In this document: piece by piece, positions 7,607 through 16,103 of the stretch
Layout: each line of letters opens with the position of its first letter
How positions within the stretch are numbered: the stretch's first letter is position 1
Assembly: GCA_902797025.1 (NCBI GenBank)
Contig: CADBRN010000027.1
Coordinates: 1 to 33,012, forward strand
Direction: 5' to 3'
Source: an uncultured Lachnospiraceae bacterium
Lineage (GTDB): Bacteria; Bacillota; Clostridia; Lachnospirales; Lachnospiraceae
DNA: 33,012 nucleotides
Notes under the pieces: model-generated
Seen by the model: only the letters and a program-made list of their open reading frames with translations
Databases searched by the model: none
What the model was told of the DNA's origin: nothing
Program-made: the position numbers and the translations under genes

Positions 7607-10600
7607 ATGAAAAAAATAGTCGCGGTACTCCTGGCGGTATTCACGGTGATCGGAAGTGCGGGAACGGTCTTTGCCGGTCCGCCGGTCAAAGAAGGGGATG
7701 CGGAGACTGCTCCTTCTCCCAGAAGACTTCTCGTGGGCGCGGAGGATGAGTCCGTCATCTCCAAAGATGCGGACCGGGTCGTTTCATCCTGCGGCGGACT
7801 GTATCTGATTCAGTATGCGACGGAGGAGGAAGCAGAGAAGGCGTATGCCAACTATGAGAAAACGGCTTCGTTTGTTTCCCGGGAGGAGACTGTCACGGCG
7901 GCGTCGGAGAATCCGGAACAGGAGACGGCGTCTCCGGGCGATGATTCCATGAAGGGGCAGGACGCGCTCACTGCTTTGCAGAAAACTCTGCGTTCTGCGG
8001 GCGGCGTATCAGGAAAGAACACCATAGCGGTTCTTGATACGGGAATGGAAGGAGACGGCGTGGCGGAAGCCGTGTCGTTGATCGGAGACGATGCGGGTGA
8101 CGATTGCGGACACGGGACGCGAACACTGAAAACACTGCGGTCTGTGAATCCGGAAGCGTCCGTTCTCTCGATCAAGGTCCTCGATGCCGCAGGACGCGGG
8201 AGTGTATCGTCGATCTCAGCCGGAATCGAATATGCGATCCGGAAGAATGTACGGATTTTGCTGCTTCCGCTGTACATGAAAACGTCCGGCGGGCGTGACG
8301 CGGTCAGCGCGCTGATCCGGAAGGCCGTATCGGGAGGCATGACCGTGGTCGGAGCAGCGGGAAATGAAGGGAAGGATGCTGCGGGATTCATCCCGGGCGG
8401 TGTGGATGAGGTTCTGGTCGCCGGTTCATGCGATGAGAAGGGGAACCGGAACAGAAGAAGCAACTACGGAAAAACCGTCGATTTTTATGCCGTCTCCGGT
8501 TCCACCTCGGAAGCATCGGCGAAGCTGGCCGGCTTTGTCAGTAAAACGAACCGTCCCGCACTGGAAGCACTCATGGAAGAGGCCGCGAAGAGCACCTGGA
8601 TTTTCCGACCCGCGGACAGGAAAGAGGCTGCGGCAGAGGAGACTTCATCTCTTCCGGCGCCGGATCCCGGCGAGGATACGGGAAAAGCCGCGGTGAAGGC
8701 AGCGGATGAGAATCTGCCGATCTATGCGTATCAGCTGACGTCGAACAGTGCGTCGACCTATTATTATACGACAAATCCGGATGAGATCTCCGGACTCTCC
8801 GGCTGGAGCAGCGTGAAAGAGGCAGGCATCATCGGTTACAGCAGCGCCGCCGGCGGCGAAGCCATTTATCGCATGCGCTACGAGGGACAGACCGGGCTGT
8901 CGCCGATCTATGCTTATGTTGGCGCCGGCGAGATCAGCGGTTTCGAGGCTCTCGGTTACAGAAAGGAAGGAACCGCATTTTTCAAGAACAGTGGAACTGC
9001 GAAAATCTATCGTCTCCATAACCCGGGTATGGAGGCGCAGTATATGTTTACTCCGAACAGTGAGGAGCGGGCCTTCCTGATAAAGGCCGGCTGGAACGAG
9101 GAAGGAGCGATCGATCTCTCCGACATGAGCTATCCGAAAACGCCTGCCTTTTACCGGAAACCCGAGCAGGTGAACGGAAGATTTATCGATGAAAAGATGA
9201 TTCTTGCGAATCAGAACTGCCGGCTCACATCGGTCAATGTGAGCGGGATCGCCTCCTCGGAGTATGCGATCACGAGTTATGCGCCGACCGGTCAGCGCGG
9301 CGTAAAATTCCGGACGGCGGGAGCCGCGGAGCAGGCGGCGGTCACGGCCCGCTTCACAAATGCGGGGACGTATATGAGCGGCGGGGAGCGGATCCCGATT
9401 GATTACACTCTGACCTTCACCCACGGGATCGCCTACGCGGCGGGGGACCGGGATTATTACAGGCCGAAGCGCACATTCATGCAAAAAGGAGAATACGGCC
9501 TTTACTTCGACGATAATCCGAGTGAGGCGAGTATCCTGAATCTCGGACTGCTTTCGGTCGACTGCGAGATGAAACTGTACCGTTCATCGGACGGAGAACA
9601 AATCATCCCCTCCGGCGCATATCTCACGTTCGGGTCGCTGAACGGTTATCATGATTACGAGCCGGATCATTTTTATGACGTCGAAGGCGTCTGCGCACTC
9701 GCGCCGGTCAGTCAGGCTTATGTGACAGGCGATACGATTCTTCGCACCGGTGTGTATGAAAACTATGATCGGTTCATGGATCCGAATAACAAAGGACGCA
9801 GCGGCTATTATGGCTGGCAGAATTCGCCCTCCGATTTTCAGGACGGAGAGTCGACGAAAGCCGTGACATACAACCGGAGCTGTGTGACGCTCGTATTTGA
9901 TTCCTCGATCCGCTTTGCTATTCAGACGTATGAGACGAGAAAAGGGATGGTGCACTGGTCACTGGATGCTTACCCGATCGGAAATACGCGCCCGGATCAG
10001 CCGGTCAAATCGGCGGCGGACGCAGACGGGAAACCGGTTTCATCCGTCCGGAAAGGTCAGAAAGTCACGTACCGGATCGATCAGAAGGTCAATACCTGGG
10101 CGGAAAACGCGATTTCAAAATACAGTGTCTTCAAGATCCGTGATACCCTTCCGGAGGGGATCCGCTGCGAGAGTGCGGAACTGCTCTGCAACGGGAAGGC
10201 GATGGCGCAGAAGGATTATTCGACTGACATTGATCATCAGGATGTCACCTGCAGCCTTTCGGATGATTATCTTCTGAATATGCCGATGGAAGGCGAGACG
10301 TACACGCTGGTCATCCGATGCGTGGTCACTTCGGACGGCGGACATACGTTGAAAAATCACGCCGTTACGGAGATCAACCATTCGGAATTTATTTCAAATG
10401 AAGTCACGCTCACGGTGCAGAAAACCCATGCTATCACGACGCGTGTGGAAAATGGAACGATCGATGAAAGTATCAGGGAGATTCCGGAGGGGGAAAGCCG
10501 GACGATTCATTATGCGCCGAAGGAAGGATTTGTACTGGAGTCGGTGACAGTCGACGGGGTTTTGCTGACGGAAGAGCAGAGGAAAGCTTTCGGGAGCAGC

Positions 10601-11137
10601 TATCCTTTCGAGAATATCACCGCGGATCATGAGATCGCGGTTGTCTATGGATATGCACCTGTCCCGCTCGCCGCTTCAAAAGAAGTTTTTCAGGAAGACG
10701 GGAAAACCGATGCGGACGGAAAGACGGTCGTACAGGGCCGGATGGTTCTATACCGGATCTCGTTCAAGAATCCCTACCCGGGAAGAGCTGCTTTTACAGT
10801 CCGGGATGTGCTGCCGGAAGGCACGGAGTTTGTCTCCCTGACTGAAGACGGAACATTTGCGGAGGGCGCTGCGCTCTGGAAGATCGATCTCGGAGAGGGC
10901 GAAGCGTTCTCGGCGGATCTGCGGGTGCGGATCACAGGAAGCGGAAAAATCGTCAACCGGGTATCCGTTCTGTCCGGTTCCGTCACAGCCTGGACGAATC
11001 CGGTCACGGTATACGCCGGTTCGCATCAAAAGCTGCCGACTGCAGGTGGAGAAGGCGTGATTCCTTTGCTCATCTGCGCCGCCTGCGCTGCCGCGGCAGG
11101 TGCGGCGGCCGGAAGGAAAGGGAGAAGACGAGGTTGA
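7607..11137 (+). CDS. Wall-anchored subtilase with pilin-type repeats, last gene of the pilus operon
   Basis: A 1176-residue protein. Residues 1-24 are a signal peptide. Residues 40-100 look like the subtilase propeptide common in Lachnospiraceae (RRLLVGAED...GGLYLIQYATEEEAEKAY). Residues 135-310 form a compact S8 peptidase with Asp144 (AVLDTG), His169 (CGHGT), oxyanion Asn253 (GAAGNEG) and Ser301 (GSTSEASAKLAG, aligning with the usual GTSMASPHVAG). Residues 370-505 are DUF5648-like repeats (IYRLHNPG...FLIKAGWNEEG). An isopeptide/D2-like domain (about 798-935), a beta repeat (about 938-1015) and a DUF11-like domain (about 1018-1135) lead to LPTAG (1143-1147), a hydrophobic segment and an Arg/Lys tail. 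By gene order it may be the pilus tip. The start is ATG 7607, spaced from AGAGGTGAT; the frame also offers GTG 7598 and ATG 7601. The last base of that upstream region overlaps the previous stop. Confidence 0.85.
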   Translation: MKKIVAVLLAVFTVIGSAGTVFAGPPVKEGDAETAPSPRRLLVGAEDESVISKDADRVVSSCGGLYLIQYATEEEAEKAYANYEKTASFVSREETVTAASENPEQETASPGDDSMKGQDALTALQKTLRSAGGVSGKNTIAVLDTGMEGDGVAEAVSLIGDDAGDDCGHGTRTLKTLRSVNPEASVLSIKVLDAAGRGSVSSISAGIEYAIRKNVRILLLPLYMKTSGGRDAVSALIRKAVSGGMTVVGAAGNEGKDAAGFIPGGVDEVLVAGSCDEKGNRNRRSNYGKTVDFYAVSGSTSEASAKLAGFVSKTNRPALEALMEEAAKSTWIFRPADRKEAAAEETSSLPAPDPGEDTGKAAVKAADENLPIYAYQLTSNSASTYYYTTNPDEISGLSGWSSVKEAGIIGYSSAAGGEAIYRMRYEGQTGLSPIYAYVGAGEISGFEALGYRKEGTAFFKNSGTAKIYRLHNPGMEAQYMFTPNSEERAFLIKAGWNEEGAIDLSDMSYPKTPAFYRKPEQVNGRFIDEKMILANQNCRLTSVNVSGIASSEYAITSYAPTGQRGVKFRTAGAAEQAAVTARFTNAGTYMSGGERIPIDYTLTFTHGIAYAAGDRDYYRPKRTFMQKGEYGLYFDDNPSEASILNLGLLSVDCEMKLYRSSDGEQIIPSGAYLTFGSLNGYHDYEPDHFYDVEGVCALAPVSQAYVTGDTILRTGVYENYDRFMDPNNKGRSGYYGWQNSPSDFQDGESTKAVTYNRSCVTLVFDSSIRFAIQTYETRKGMVHWSLDAYPIGNTRPDQPVKSAADADGKPVSSVRKGQKVTYRIDQKVNTWAENAISKYSVFKIRDTLPEGIRCESAELLCNGKAMAQKDYSTDIDHQDVTCSLSDDYLLNMPMEGETYTLVIRCVVTSDGGHTLKNHAVTEINHSEFISNEVTLTVQKTHAITTRVENGTIDESIREIPEGESRTIHYAPKEGFVLESVTVDGVLLTEEQRKAFGSSYPFENITADHEIAVVYGYAPVPLAASKEVFQEDGKTDADGKTVVQGRMVLYRISFKNPYPGRAAFTVRDVLPEGTEFVSLTEDGTFAEGAALWKIDLGEGEAFSADLRVRITGSGKIVNRVSVLSGSVTAWTNPVTVYAGSHQKLPTAGGEGVIPLLICAACAAAAGAAAGRKGRRRG

Positions 11138-11162
11138 CAAAATGACGGATCAAGGGTATTCT
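11134..11162 (+). promoter_or_regulatory. Promoter of the riboflavin operon
   Basis: TTGACA (11134-11139), 17 bases, TATTCT (11157-11162). The -35 box overlaps the TGA stop of the subtilase gene (11135-11137). Transcription would begin near 11169, about 25 bases before the FMN aptamer. Confidence 0.75.
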
Positions 11163-11192
11163 TAATTCTGTTAAAAACAAATCAATAGAGAA

Positions 11193-11296
11193 TCTTCAGG
11201 GCAGGGTGAAATTCCCGACCGGCGGTAGAGCCCGCGAGCCGAAAGGTTGATTTGGTGAGAGTCCAAAGCCGACAGTACAGTCTGGATGAGAGAAGA
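11193..11296 (+). ncRNA. FMN riboswitch (RFN element) aptamer
   Basis: The conserved RFN sequence is present in order: CTTCAGGGCAGGGTGAAATT, CCGACCGGCGGTA, GCCCGCGAGC, GGTGAGAGTCC, AGCCGACAGT, then a helix closing as GGATGAGAGAAGA. P1 pairs 11193-11197 with 11292-11296. When FMN binds, this class favours the downstream terminator (11353-11382) and shuts off the rib genes. Confidence 0.97.
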
Positions 11297-11352
11297 ATGG
11301 GAGCTGCGCATGGTTTCATGCACGGTCCGGATTTTATGAAAATGATTCGTTT

Positions 11353-11382
11353 GTCCTGCAGATTCGTCTGCAGGACTTTTTT
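11353..11382 (+). terminator. Riboswitch-controlled intrinsic terminator
   Basis: A perfect 10-bp stem GTCCTGCAGA / TCTGCAGGAC with a TTCG tetraloop (11363-11366) is followed by six T (11377-11382). It lies between the FMN aptamer and ribD. It is also the first terminator downstream of the pilus operon. Confidence 0.95.
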
Positions 11383-11383
11383 A

Positions 11384-11450
11384 GTTTGCGCGCCATGGGC
11401 GCGCTCTAACGGGTGAAAGTCCCGAGTACGCGTAGGCAACGACGAAGTAC
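11384..11450 (+). mobile_element. Probable 5' remnant of a group IIC intron
   Basis: Directly after the terminator T-tract the sequence reads GTTTGCGCGCC-ATG-GGCGCGC, then TCTAACGGGTGAAAGTCCCG, then a GTAC...GTAC stem enclosing AGGCA and CGAAG. From memory, this order matches the 5' end of domain I of group IIC introns such as the Oceanobacillus iheyensis intron (GTGTGCCC...CATGGGTGC, TCTATAGGGTGAGAGTCCCG, AAGGCAGAAG). This class is known to insert just behind intrinsic terminators, as here. No reverse transcriptase and no domain V is seen before ribD, so only a fragment is left. The right boundary is uncertain. Confidence 0.55.
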
Positions 11451-11535
11451 ATACTTGATTCCGCGAAAACACAAGGGGGAGATCCGCATCCGGCGGGATT
11501 GCCTTTGTTTCACGGACTGGGAAGAAGGTGTTTGC

Positions 11536-12708
11536 ATGCCGGAAAGAAAGTATATGGAGCGGGCCATCGCGCTTGCGAAAAAGGGAGAGGGGTGGTGCCA
11601 TCCCAATCCGAAAGTCGGAGCGGTGATCGTGAAAAACGGCCGTGTGATAGGGGAAGGCTACCATGCGAAGTGCGGAGAACTCCATGCTGAGCGGAACGCG
11701 ATCGCATCGCTGGCGGAGTCCGCAAAAGGTGCTGATCTCTACGTCACGCTGGAACCCTGCTGCCACTACGGAAAGACTCCGCCGTGCACGGAGGCGATCA
11801 TTGAGAACAAAATCGGAAGGGTGATCGTCGGTTCGCGCGATCCGAATCCGAAGGTTGCGGGAGGGGGTGTCCGCGCCCTGAGGGAAGCCGGCATCGAAGT
11901 GATCGAGGACTTCATGCGGGATGAGTGTGATCAGTTGAATCCGGTGTTTTTCCATTACATATCGACGGGAAAGCCGTATGTCGTCATGAAGTACGCGATG
12001 ACGCTCGATGGAAAAATCGCGACGAAGACCGGGGCGTCGAAATGGATCACCGGCGAGGAGTCACGGATGGCCGTTCAGCAGCTGCGTCATGCGCTGATGG
12101 GGATCATGGTCGGGATCGGTACGGTGGTCGCGGATGATCCGATGCTGAACTGCAGGATCGAGAACGGCCGGAATCCGGTCCGGATCGTGGCGGATTCCGG
12201 ATTGAATATTCCGCTTGAATCGAAGATCGCAAGAACGGCACGGGAATATGAGACGATCGTCGCCTGCGCGCTTCCGGAACTTCCGGAGGGAGAAATCCTG
12301 GAGGGTGAGACGCCGCTCTCCGATCCTGCCTGCGGACGGCTTCGCGATGTTCTGAAGACCGGGCTTCGCGTCGTCAACGTACCGGACCGGAAAAGTCTTG
12401 AGGAGAGGAAACCGGGAGCTTCTGAGGGATGCCGGACGGATCTTGCCGCGCTGATGAAGTTTCTCGGCAGCGCGGGAATCGACAGCGTCCTCCTCGAAGG
12501 CGGGGGCACCCTCAACGAGAGCGCGCTTCGTGCGGGAATTGTAAATGAGGTACGTGCGTTTATCGCGCCGAAGATTTTCGGCGGAGAAGCGCCGACCCCG
12601 GTCGGAGGAGAAGGAATCGCGCTTCCGGATGAAGCGGACCGGATGAAATTTTCCGGGATGGAGCAGTACGGCGATGATGTGATGCTGCGGTATATTCGGG
12701 AAGCGTGA
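11536..12708 (+). CDS. ribD: Bifunctional riboflavin deaminase/reductase RibD
   Basis: A 390-residue enzyme that deaminates the pyrimidine formed from GTP and then reduces its ribosyl side chain, the second and third steps of riboflavin synthesis. The N-terminal deaminase domain (1 to about 145) has the zinc motifs HAERNA and PCCHYGKTPPC, and HPNPKVGAVIV. The C-terminal reductase domain (about 146-390) has YAMTLDGKIAT, SKWITGEESR, GIGTVVADDPMLNCR and LLEGGGTLN. ATG 11536 has AAGGTG six bases upstream and starts the family-typical PERKYMERAIALAKKGEG. An in-frame upstream ATG at 11413 would translate the intron-like leader and is rejected. It is the first gene of the FMN-controlled operon. Confidence 0.97.
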   Translation: MPERKYMERAIALAKKGEGWCHPNPKVGAVIVKNGRVIGEGYHAKCGELHAERNAIASLAESAKGADLYVTLEPCCHYGKTPPCTEAIIENKIGRVIVGSRDPNPKVAGGGVRALREAGIEVIEDFMRDECDQLNPVFFHYISTGKPYVVMKYAMTLDGKIATKTGASKWITGEESRMAVQQLRHALMGIMVGIGTVVADDPMLNCRIENGRNPVRIVADSGLNIPLESKIARTAREYETIVACALPELPEGEILEGETPLSDPACGRLRDVLKTGLRVVNVPDRKSLEERKPGASEGCRTDLAALMKFLGSAGIDSVLLEGGGTLNESALRAGIVNEVRAFIAPKIFGGEAPTPVGGEGIALPDEADRMKFSGMEQYGDDVMLRYIREA

Positions 12709-12713
12709 CCTCG

Positions 12714-12737
12714 GAATGTTCTGTTTTTAGAATATTC
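12714..12737 (+). other. Intercistronic hairpin between ribD and ribE
   Basis: A 9-bp stem GAATGTTCT / AGAATATTC (one G-U pair) with loop GTTTTT lies between the ribD stop and the ribE ribosome binding site. There is no T-tract after it, so it is more likely an mRNA stability or processing element than a terminator. Confidence 0.4.
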
Positions 12738-12755
12738 TGATCAAAGGAGGAGAGA

Positions 12756-13448
12756 ATGTTTACGGGACTTGTCGAGGAAGTGGGAACAGTCAGACACATG
12801 AGTACCGGCGGGATCTCCGGGCAGATCGCGATCCGGGCGGATAAGGTTCTTGAGGGAACGAAGATCGGCGACAGCATCGCGGTCAACGGTATTTGTCTGA
12901 CGGTAGTATCGCTGCAGCCGGACGGATTCACGGCGGATGTGATGGCGGAGACGGTCCGGCGGAGCAGTCTGTCCACATGCCGGAGCGGCGACACGGTGAA
13001 TCTGGAGCGGGCGATGCCGGCAAACGGCCGGTTCGGCGGTCATATTGTATCGGGTCATATCGACGGAACCGGTGTGATTCAGTCGATGGTGCGGGAGGAA
13101 AATGCGGTCTGGATCACGGTGGCCGCAGGCCCGAATCTATTGAAATATATTGTGGAAAAGGGATCGATCGCCATCGACGGAATCAGTCTGACGGTCGCCT
13201 ATGTCGACGGCCGCGTGTTCAAAGTTTCCGTAATTCCGCACACAGGCGAAGAAACGACGCTGCTTGGCAAAAAACCGGGAGATCCGGTAAATCTGGAAAA
13301 TGATATCGTCGGGAAATACGTCGAGAAGCTGATGCGATATGCGGGAGACGGGGCAGCCGGTCAGGCTGCGGGAAACGAACCGGCGGAGGAAGGCGAATCC
13401 TCTGAAAATGTGATGTCCCTGGAATATCTTGCGAGTCACGGATTCTGA
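12756..13448 (+). CDS. ribE: Riboflavin synthase alpha chain
   Basis: A 230-residue enzyme that dismutates two 6,7-dimethyl-8-ribityllumazine molecules to riboflavin. The start MFTGLVEEVGTV is diagnostic. The two lumazine-binding halves show GDSIAVNGICLTV with FTADVMAETVRRSSL, and GGHIVSGHIDGTG with GSIAIDGISLTV. ATG 12756 follows AAAGGAGG. The C-terminus carries about 30 residues of Gly/Ala/Glu-rich sequence (AAGQAAGNEPAEEGESSENV) before a final SLEYLASHGF, somewhat longer than usual. It is the second gene of the rib operon. Confidence 0.97.
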   Translation: MFTGLVEEVGTVRHMSTGGISGQIAIRADKVLEGTKIGDSIAVNGICLTVVSLQPDGFTADVMAETVRRSSLSTCRSGDTVNLERAMPANGRFGGHIVSGHIDGTGVIQSMVREENAVWITVAAGPNLLKYIVEKGSIAIDGISLTVAYVDGRVFKVSVIPHTGEETTLLGKKPGDPVNLENDIVGKYVEKLMRYAGDGAAGQAAGNEPAEEGESSENVMSLEYLASHGF

Positions 13449-13499
13449 CACAGAACGAGAATGCACGGATCCGGTCCGGATCGGATAAAGGAGGAAATA

Positions 13500-14717
13500 A
13501 TGGAAAAAGAACACCAGTACGGAACTATCGAACAGGCGATTGAAGACCTGCGCCAGGGAAAGATCATTCTTGTCACGGATGATCCGGACCGGGAGAACGA
13601 GGGCGATATGATCTGCGCCGCCCAGTTCGCGACGCAGCAGAATATCAATTTTATGGCGGTTCACGCGAGAGGGCTGATCTGCACGCCGATGAGCCAGGAA
13701 GTCGCGGCGCGGCTCGGACTGCCGCAGATGGTATCGGAAAATACCGACAATCACGAAACCGCGTTTACCGTCTCGGTCGATCACATCGACACCACGACGG
13801 GGATTTCCGCGAAGGAGAGATCCTATACGATCATGAAGTGCGCGGATCCGGCGACAAAGCCGACGGATCTGAGAAGGCCGGGGCATACCTTTCCTCTCGT
13901 CGCCCGCTACGGCGGCGTGCTCGTGCGGAACGGCCACACGGAGGCGACGACGGATCTTCTCCGTCTGGCGGGGCTGACGGAGTGCGGCGTCTGCTGCGAG
14001 GTCATGGCGGAGGACGGTACGATGATGCGCACCTCAGAACTGTGGAACATCGCGGACAAGTTTAACCTGACCTTCATTACTATCAAGGAACTGCAGGATT
14101 ACCTCCGGATTCACGAGAGCCATGTCATCCGCGAGGCGGTCGCGAAGCTTCCGACGGAATACGGCGAGTTTGAGATGTACGGATATATCAATGACATCAC
14201 CGGGGAGCATCACGTCGCGCTCGTCAAGGGAGACATCGGCGACGGGGAGAACGTGCTCTGCCGTGTTCATTCCGAGTGCCTGACCGGTGATACCTTCGGA
14301 TCGCTCCGGTGCGACTGCGGGCTGCAGCTCCGGAAATCGATGGAAATGGTGCAGGAGGAAGGACGCGGAATCGTCCTGTATATGCGTCAGGAGGGGCGCG
14401 GCATCGGTCTGATCAACAAGATCAAGGCATACGCCCTTCAGGAAGAGGGCTACGACACGGTGGAGGCCAATGAAAAACTGGGCTTTGCGCCGGATCTCCG
14501 GGAGTACTGGGTCGGAGCGCAGATCCTGCGCGATCTGGGATGCAAGAGCCTGCGCCTTCTGACGAACAATCCGGACAAGGTATACGGACTGGCGGACTTC
14601 GGCCTTGCCATCACGGAACGTGTGCCGATCGAAATCCCGCCGCAGAAGTATGATGCGCGGTATCTGAAGACAAAAAAGACGAAGATGGGGCACATCTTCA
14701 CGGAAATCCGGGTTTGA
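13500..14717 (+). CDS. ribBA: DHBP synthase / GTP cyclohydrolase II RibBA
   Basis: A 405-residue bifunctional enzyme making both precursors of riboflavin. Residues 1 to about 205 form 3,4-dihydroxy-2-butanone 4-phosphate synthase ([55 protein letters not shown]), using ribulose 5-phosphate. Residues about 206-405 form GTP cyclohydrolase II. Its zinc cysteines are Cys260, Cys271 and Cys273 ([15 protein letters not shown]), with [11 protein letters not shown] and LLTNNP. The start at ATG 13500 has AAAGGAGG directly upstream. A frame extension to 13461 lacks a ribosome binding site. Confidence 0.97.
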   Translation: MEKEHQYGTIEQAIEDLRQGKIILVTDDPDRENEGDMICAAQFATQQNINFMAVHARGLICTPMSQEVAARLGLPQMVSENTDNHETAFTVSVDHIDTTTGISAKERSYTIMKCADPATKPTDLRRPGHTFPLVARYGGVLVRNGHTEATTDLLRLAGLTECGVCCEVMAEDGTMMRTSELWNIADKFNLTFITIKELQDYLRIHESHVIREAVAKLPTEYGEFEMYGYINDITGEHHVALVKGDIGDGENVLCRVHSECLTGDTFGSLRCDCGLQLRKSMEMVQEEGRGIVLYMRQEGRGIGLINKIKAYALQEEGYDTVEANEKLGFAPDLREYWVGAQILRDLGCKSLRLLTNNPDKVYGLADFGLAITERVPIEIPPQKYDARYLKTKKTKMGHIFTEIRV

Positions 14718-14718
14718 T

Positions 14719-14734
14719 CCGGCGGAAGCGCCGG
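14719..14734 (+). other. Short intercistronic hairpin after ribBA
   Basis: CCGGCG-GAAG-CGCCGG is a perfect 6-bp stem with a GAAG tetraloop beginning two bases after the ribBA stop. No T-tract follows; the rib operon continues. Confidence 0.4.
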
Positions 14735-14805
14735 GGCGGAGAGCTTCTGACCGGAAACAGACAGAATGCTGGTACAGTTGAGTAAAGATCAGGAAAGGAA
14801 CAGCC

Positions 14806-15282
14806 ATGAGAGAAATCAATTTAATCGAAGGAAAAGTCGTCGCAAAAGAGGGGATGAAGGTCGGCATCGTCGCGGCCCGTTTTAACGAAATCATCGTGAA
14901 TAAGCTGCTGGGCGGCGCCGTCGACGGTCTTGTCCGTCACGGTGTGGAGGATAAAAACATCACGGCGGTCTGGGTGCCGGGCGCTTTCGAGATCCCGACC
15001 GTCGCGCTGAAGATGGCGCAGAGCGGAAAGTATGACGCGGTTATCTGCGTCGGCGCGGTCATCCGCGGCCAGACGAGCCATTACGACTATGTCTGCAACG
15101 AGGTGTCCAAGGGAATCGCGCAGACGGCGCTGCAGACAGGCGTCCCGACGCTTTTCGGAATCGTGACGACCGAAAACATCGAGCAGGCGATCGCCCGCGC
15201 CGGCAGCAAGGCAGGAAACAAGGGATACGACTGTGCACTCTCCGCGATCGAGATGGTCAATGTGATGGATCAGATCGGATGA
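14806..15282 (+). CDS. ribH: 6,7-dimethyl-8-ribityllumazine synthase
   Basis: A 158-residue enzyme that condenses the dephosphorylated pyrimidine with 3,4-dihydroxy-2-butanone 4-phosphate to lumazine, usually as a 60-mer or pentamer. Typical sequence is present: [54 protein letters not shown] and [23 protein letters not shown] lies eight bases upstream of ATG 14806. The stop overlaps the following HAD gene in ATGA. Confidence 0.97.
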   Translation: MREINLIEGKVVAKEGMKVGIVAARFNEIIVNKLLGGAVDGLVRHGVEDKNITAVWVPGAFEIPTVALKMAQSGKYDAVICVGAVIRGQTSHYDYVCNEVSKGIAQTALQTGVPTLFGIVTTENIEQAIARAGSKAGNKGYDCALSAIEMVNVMDQIG

Positions 15283-16103
15283 AACCGGTTTTAATCTTTG
15301 ATTATGACGGTACGCTGCATGAGACGATGAAGATCTACGCGCCCGCGGTTTACGATACGGTGCGATGGCTGAACACGTCCTGCGGCGTGCCGGCCGGGGA
15401 GCCGGACCGGGCGAAAATCCAGAGCTGGCTCGGTATGAACACCGCTGATATGTGGAATGATTTTATGCCGCAGCTGGATGAGGATCTGAAAAGGCGTGCA
15501 GCGCTGCGCATCGGAGAAGGAATGCGGGCGGAGCTTGCGGCCGGACGGGGTGGATGGTATGACGGGACGCGAACGATGCTGGACAGCCTGAAATCCCGGG
15601 GATTTACGATGGCGGTCCTCTCGAACTGTGGCGTCTCCTACGCCCGTCTTCACTGGGATTATTTCAGAATGGACCGGTGGTTTACGGCATTTTTTCCCTG
15701 CGAGTGCTGGGATCACGCTCCGAAGCGGGTGATCATGAGAGATATCGCGGAGAATTTTCAGGCGGCGGTGAAGAAGACGCCGGTGAAAAGAGAGGCGGAA
15801 GAGTGCGGACCGGCCTGTGGTGAAATCCCGGGAAACGCAGAAACAGACGGCCGGGACGGAAGAAGAACGTTTGTGGTGATCGGCGACCGCGGCAGCGATT
15901 TTGAGGGAGCCCGGGGTGTGGATGCGCCGTTTATCGGCTGTACCTACGGTTACGGGACGGCGGATGAGCTGAACGGAGCGGCAGCAATGGCCGGTCATCC
16001 CGCCGACATCGCGGAGATTCTGACCGGATCGCCGGGGTATCGGAGGTTATTCAATCGACAGGAAGGAAGCGGATCCTTTGATCAGAAACCGGAACTTAAT
16101 TGA
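15279..16103 (+). CDS. HAD family hydrolase, candidate riboflavin-pathway phosphatase
   Basis: A 274-residue HAD-superfamily phosphatase of the phosphoglycolate phosphatase-like branch. Motif I is FDYDGT (nucleophile Asp8, acid Asp10). Motif II is LSNCG, the motif III lysine is in HAPKRV, and motif IV is [12 protein letters not shown] helical cap lies between motifs I and II. About 30 hydrophilic residues ([20 protein letters not shown] and onward) are inserted before motif IV. It overlaps ribH by four bases. Riboflavin synthesis needs 5-amino-6-(5-phosphoribitylamino)uracil phosphatase between RibD and RibH, a step done by HAD enzymes in other bacteria and often unassigned. Position makes this gene the candidate; sequence alone does not prove the substrate. 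Confidence 0.85.
   Translation: MKPVLIFDYDGTLHETMKIYAPAVYDTVRWLNTSCGVPAGEPDRAKIQSWLGMNTADMWNDFMPQLDEDLKRRAALRIGEGMRAELAAGRGGWYDGTRTMLDSLKSRGFTMAVLSNCGVSYARLHWDYFRMDRWFTAFFPCECWDHAPKRVIMRDIAENFQAAVKKTPVKREAEECGPACGEIPGNAETDGRDGRRTFVVIGDRGSDFEGARGVDAPFIGCTYGYGTADELNGAAAMAGHPADIAEILTGSPGYRRLFNRQEGSGSFDQKPELN

Noticed and set aside
11413..11535. Longer RibD starting at ATG 11413
   Set aside because: The extra 41 residues would come from the intron-like leader and have no homology to the RibD N-terminus; ATG 11536 has a ribosome binding site and the normal family start.
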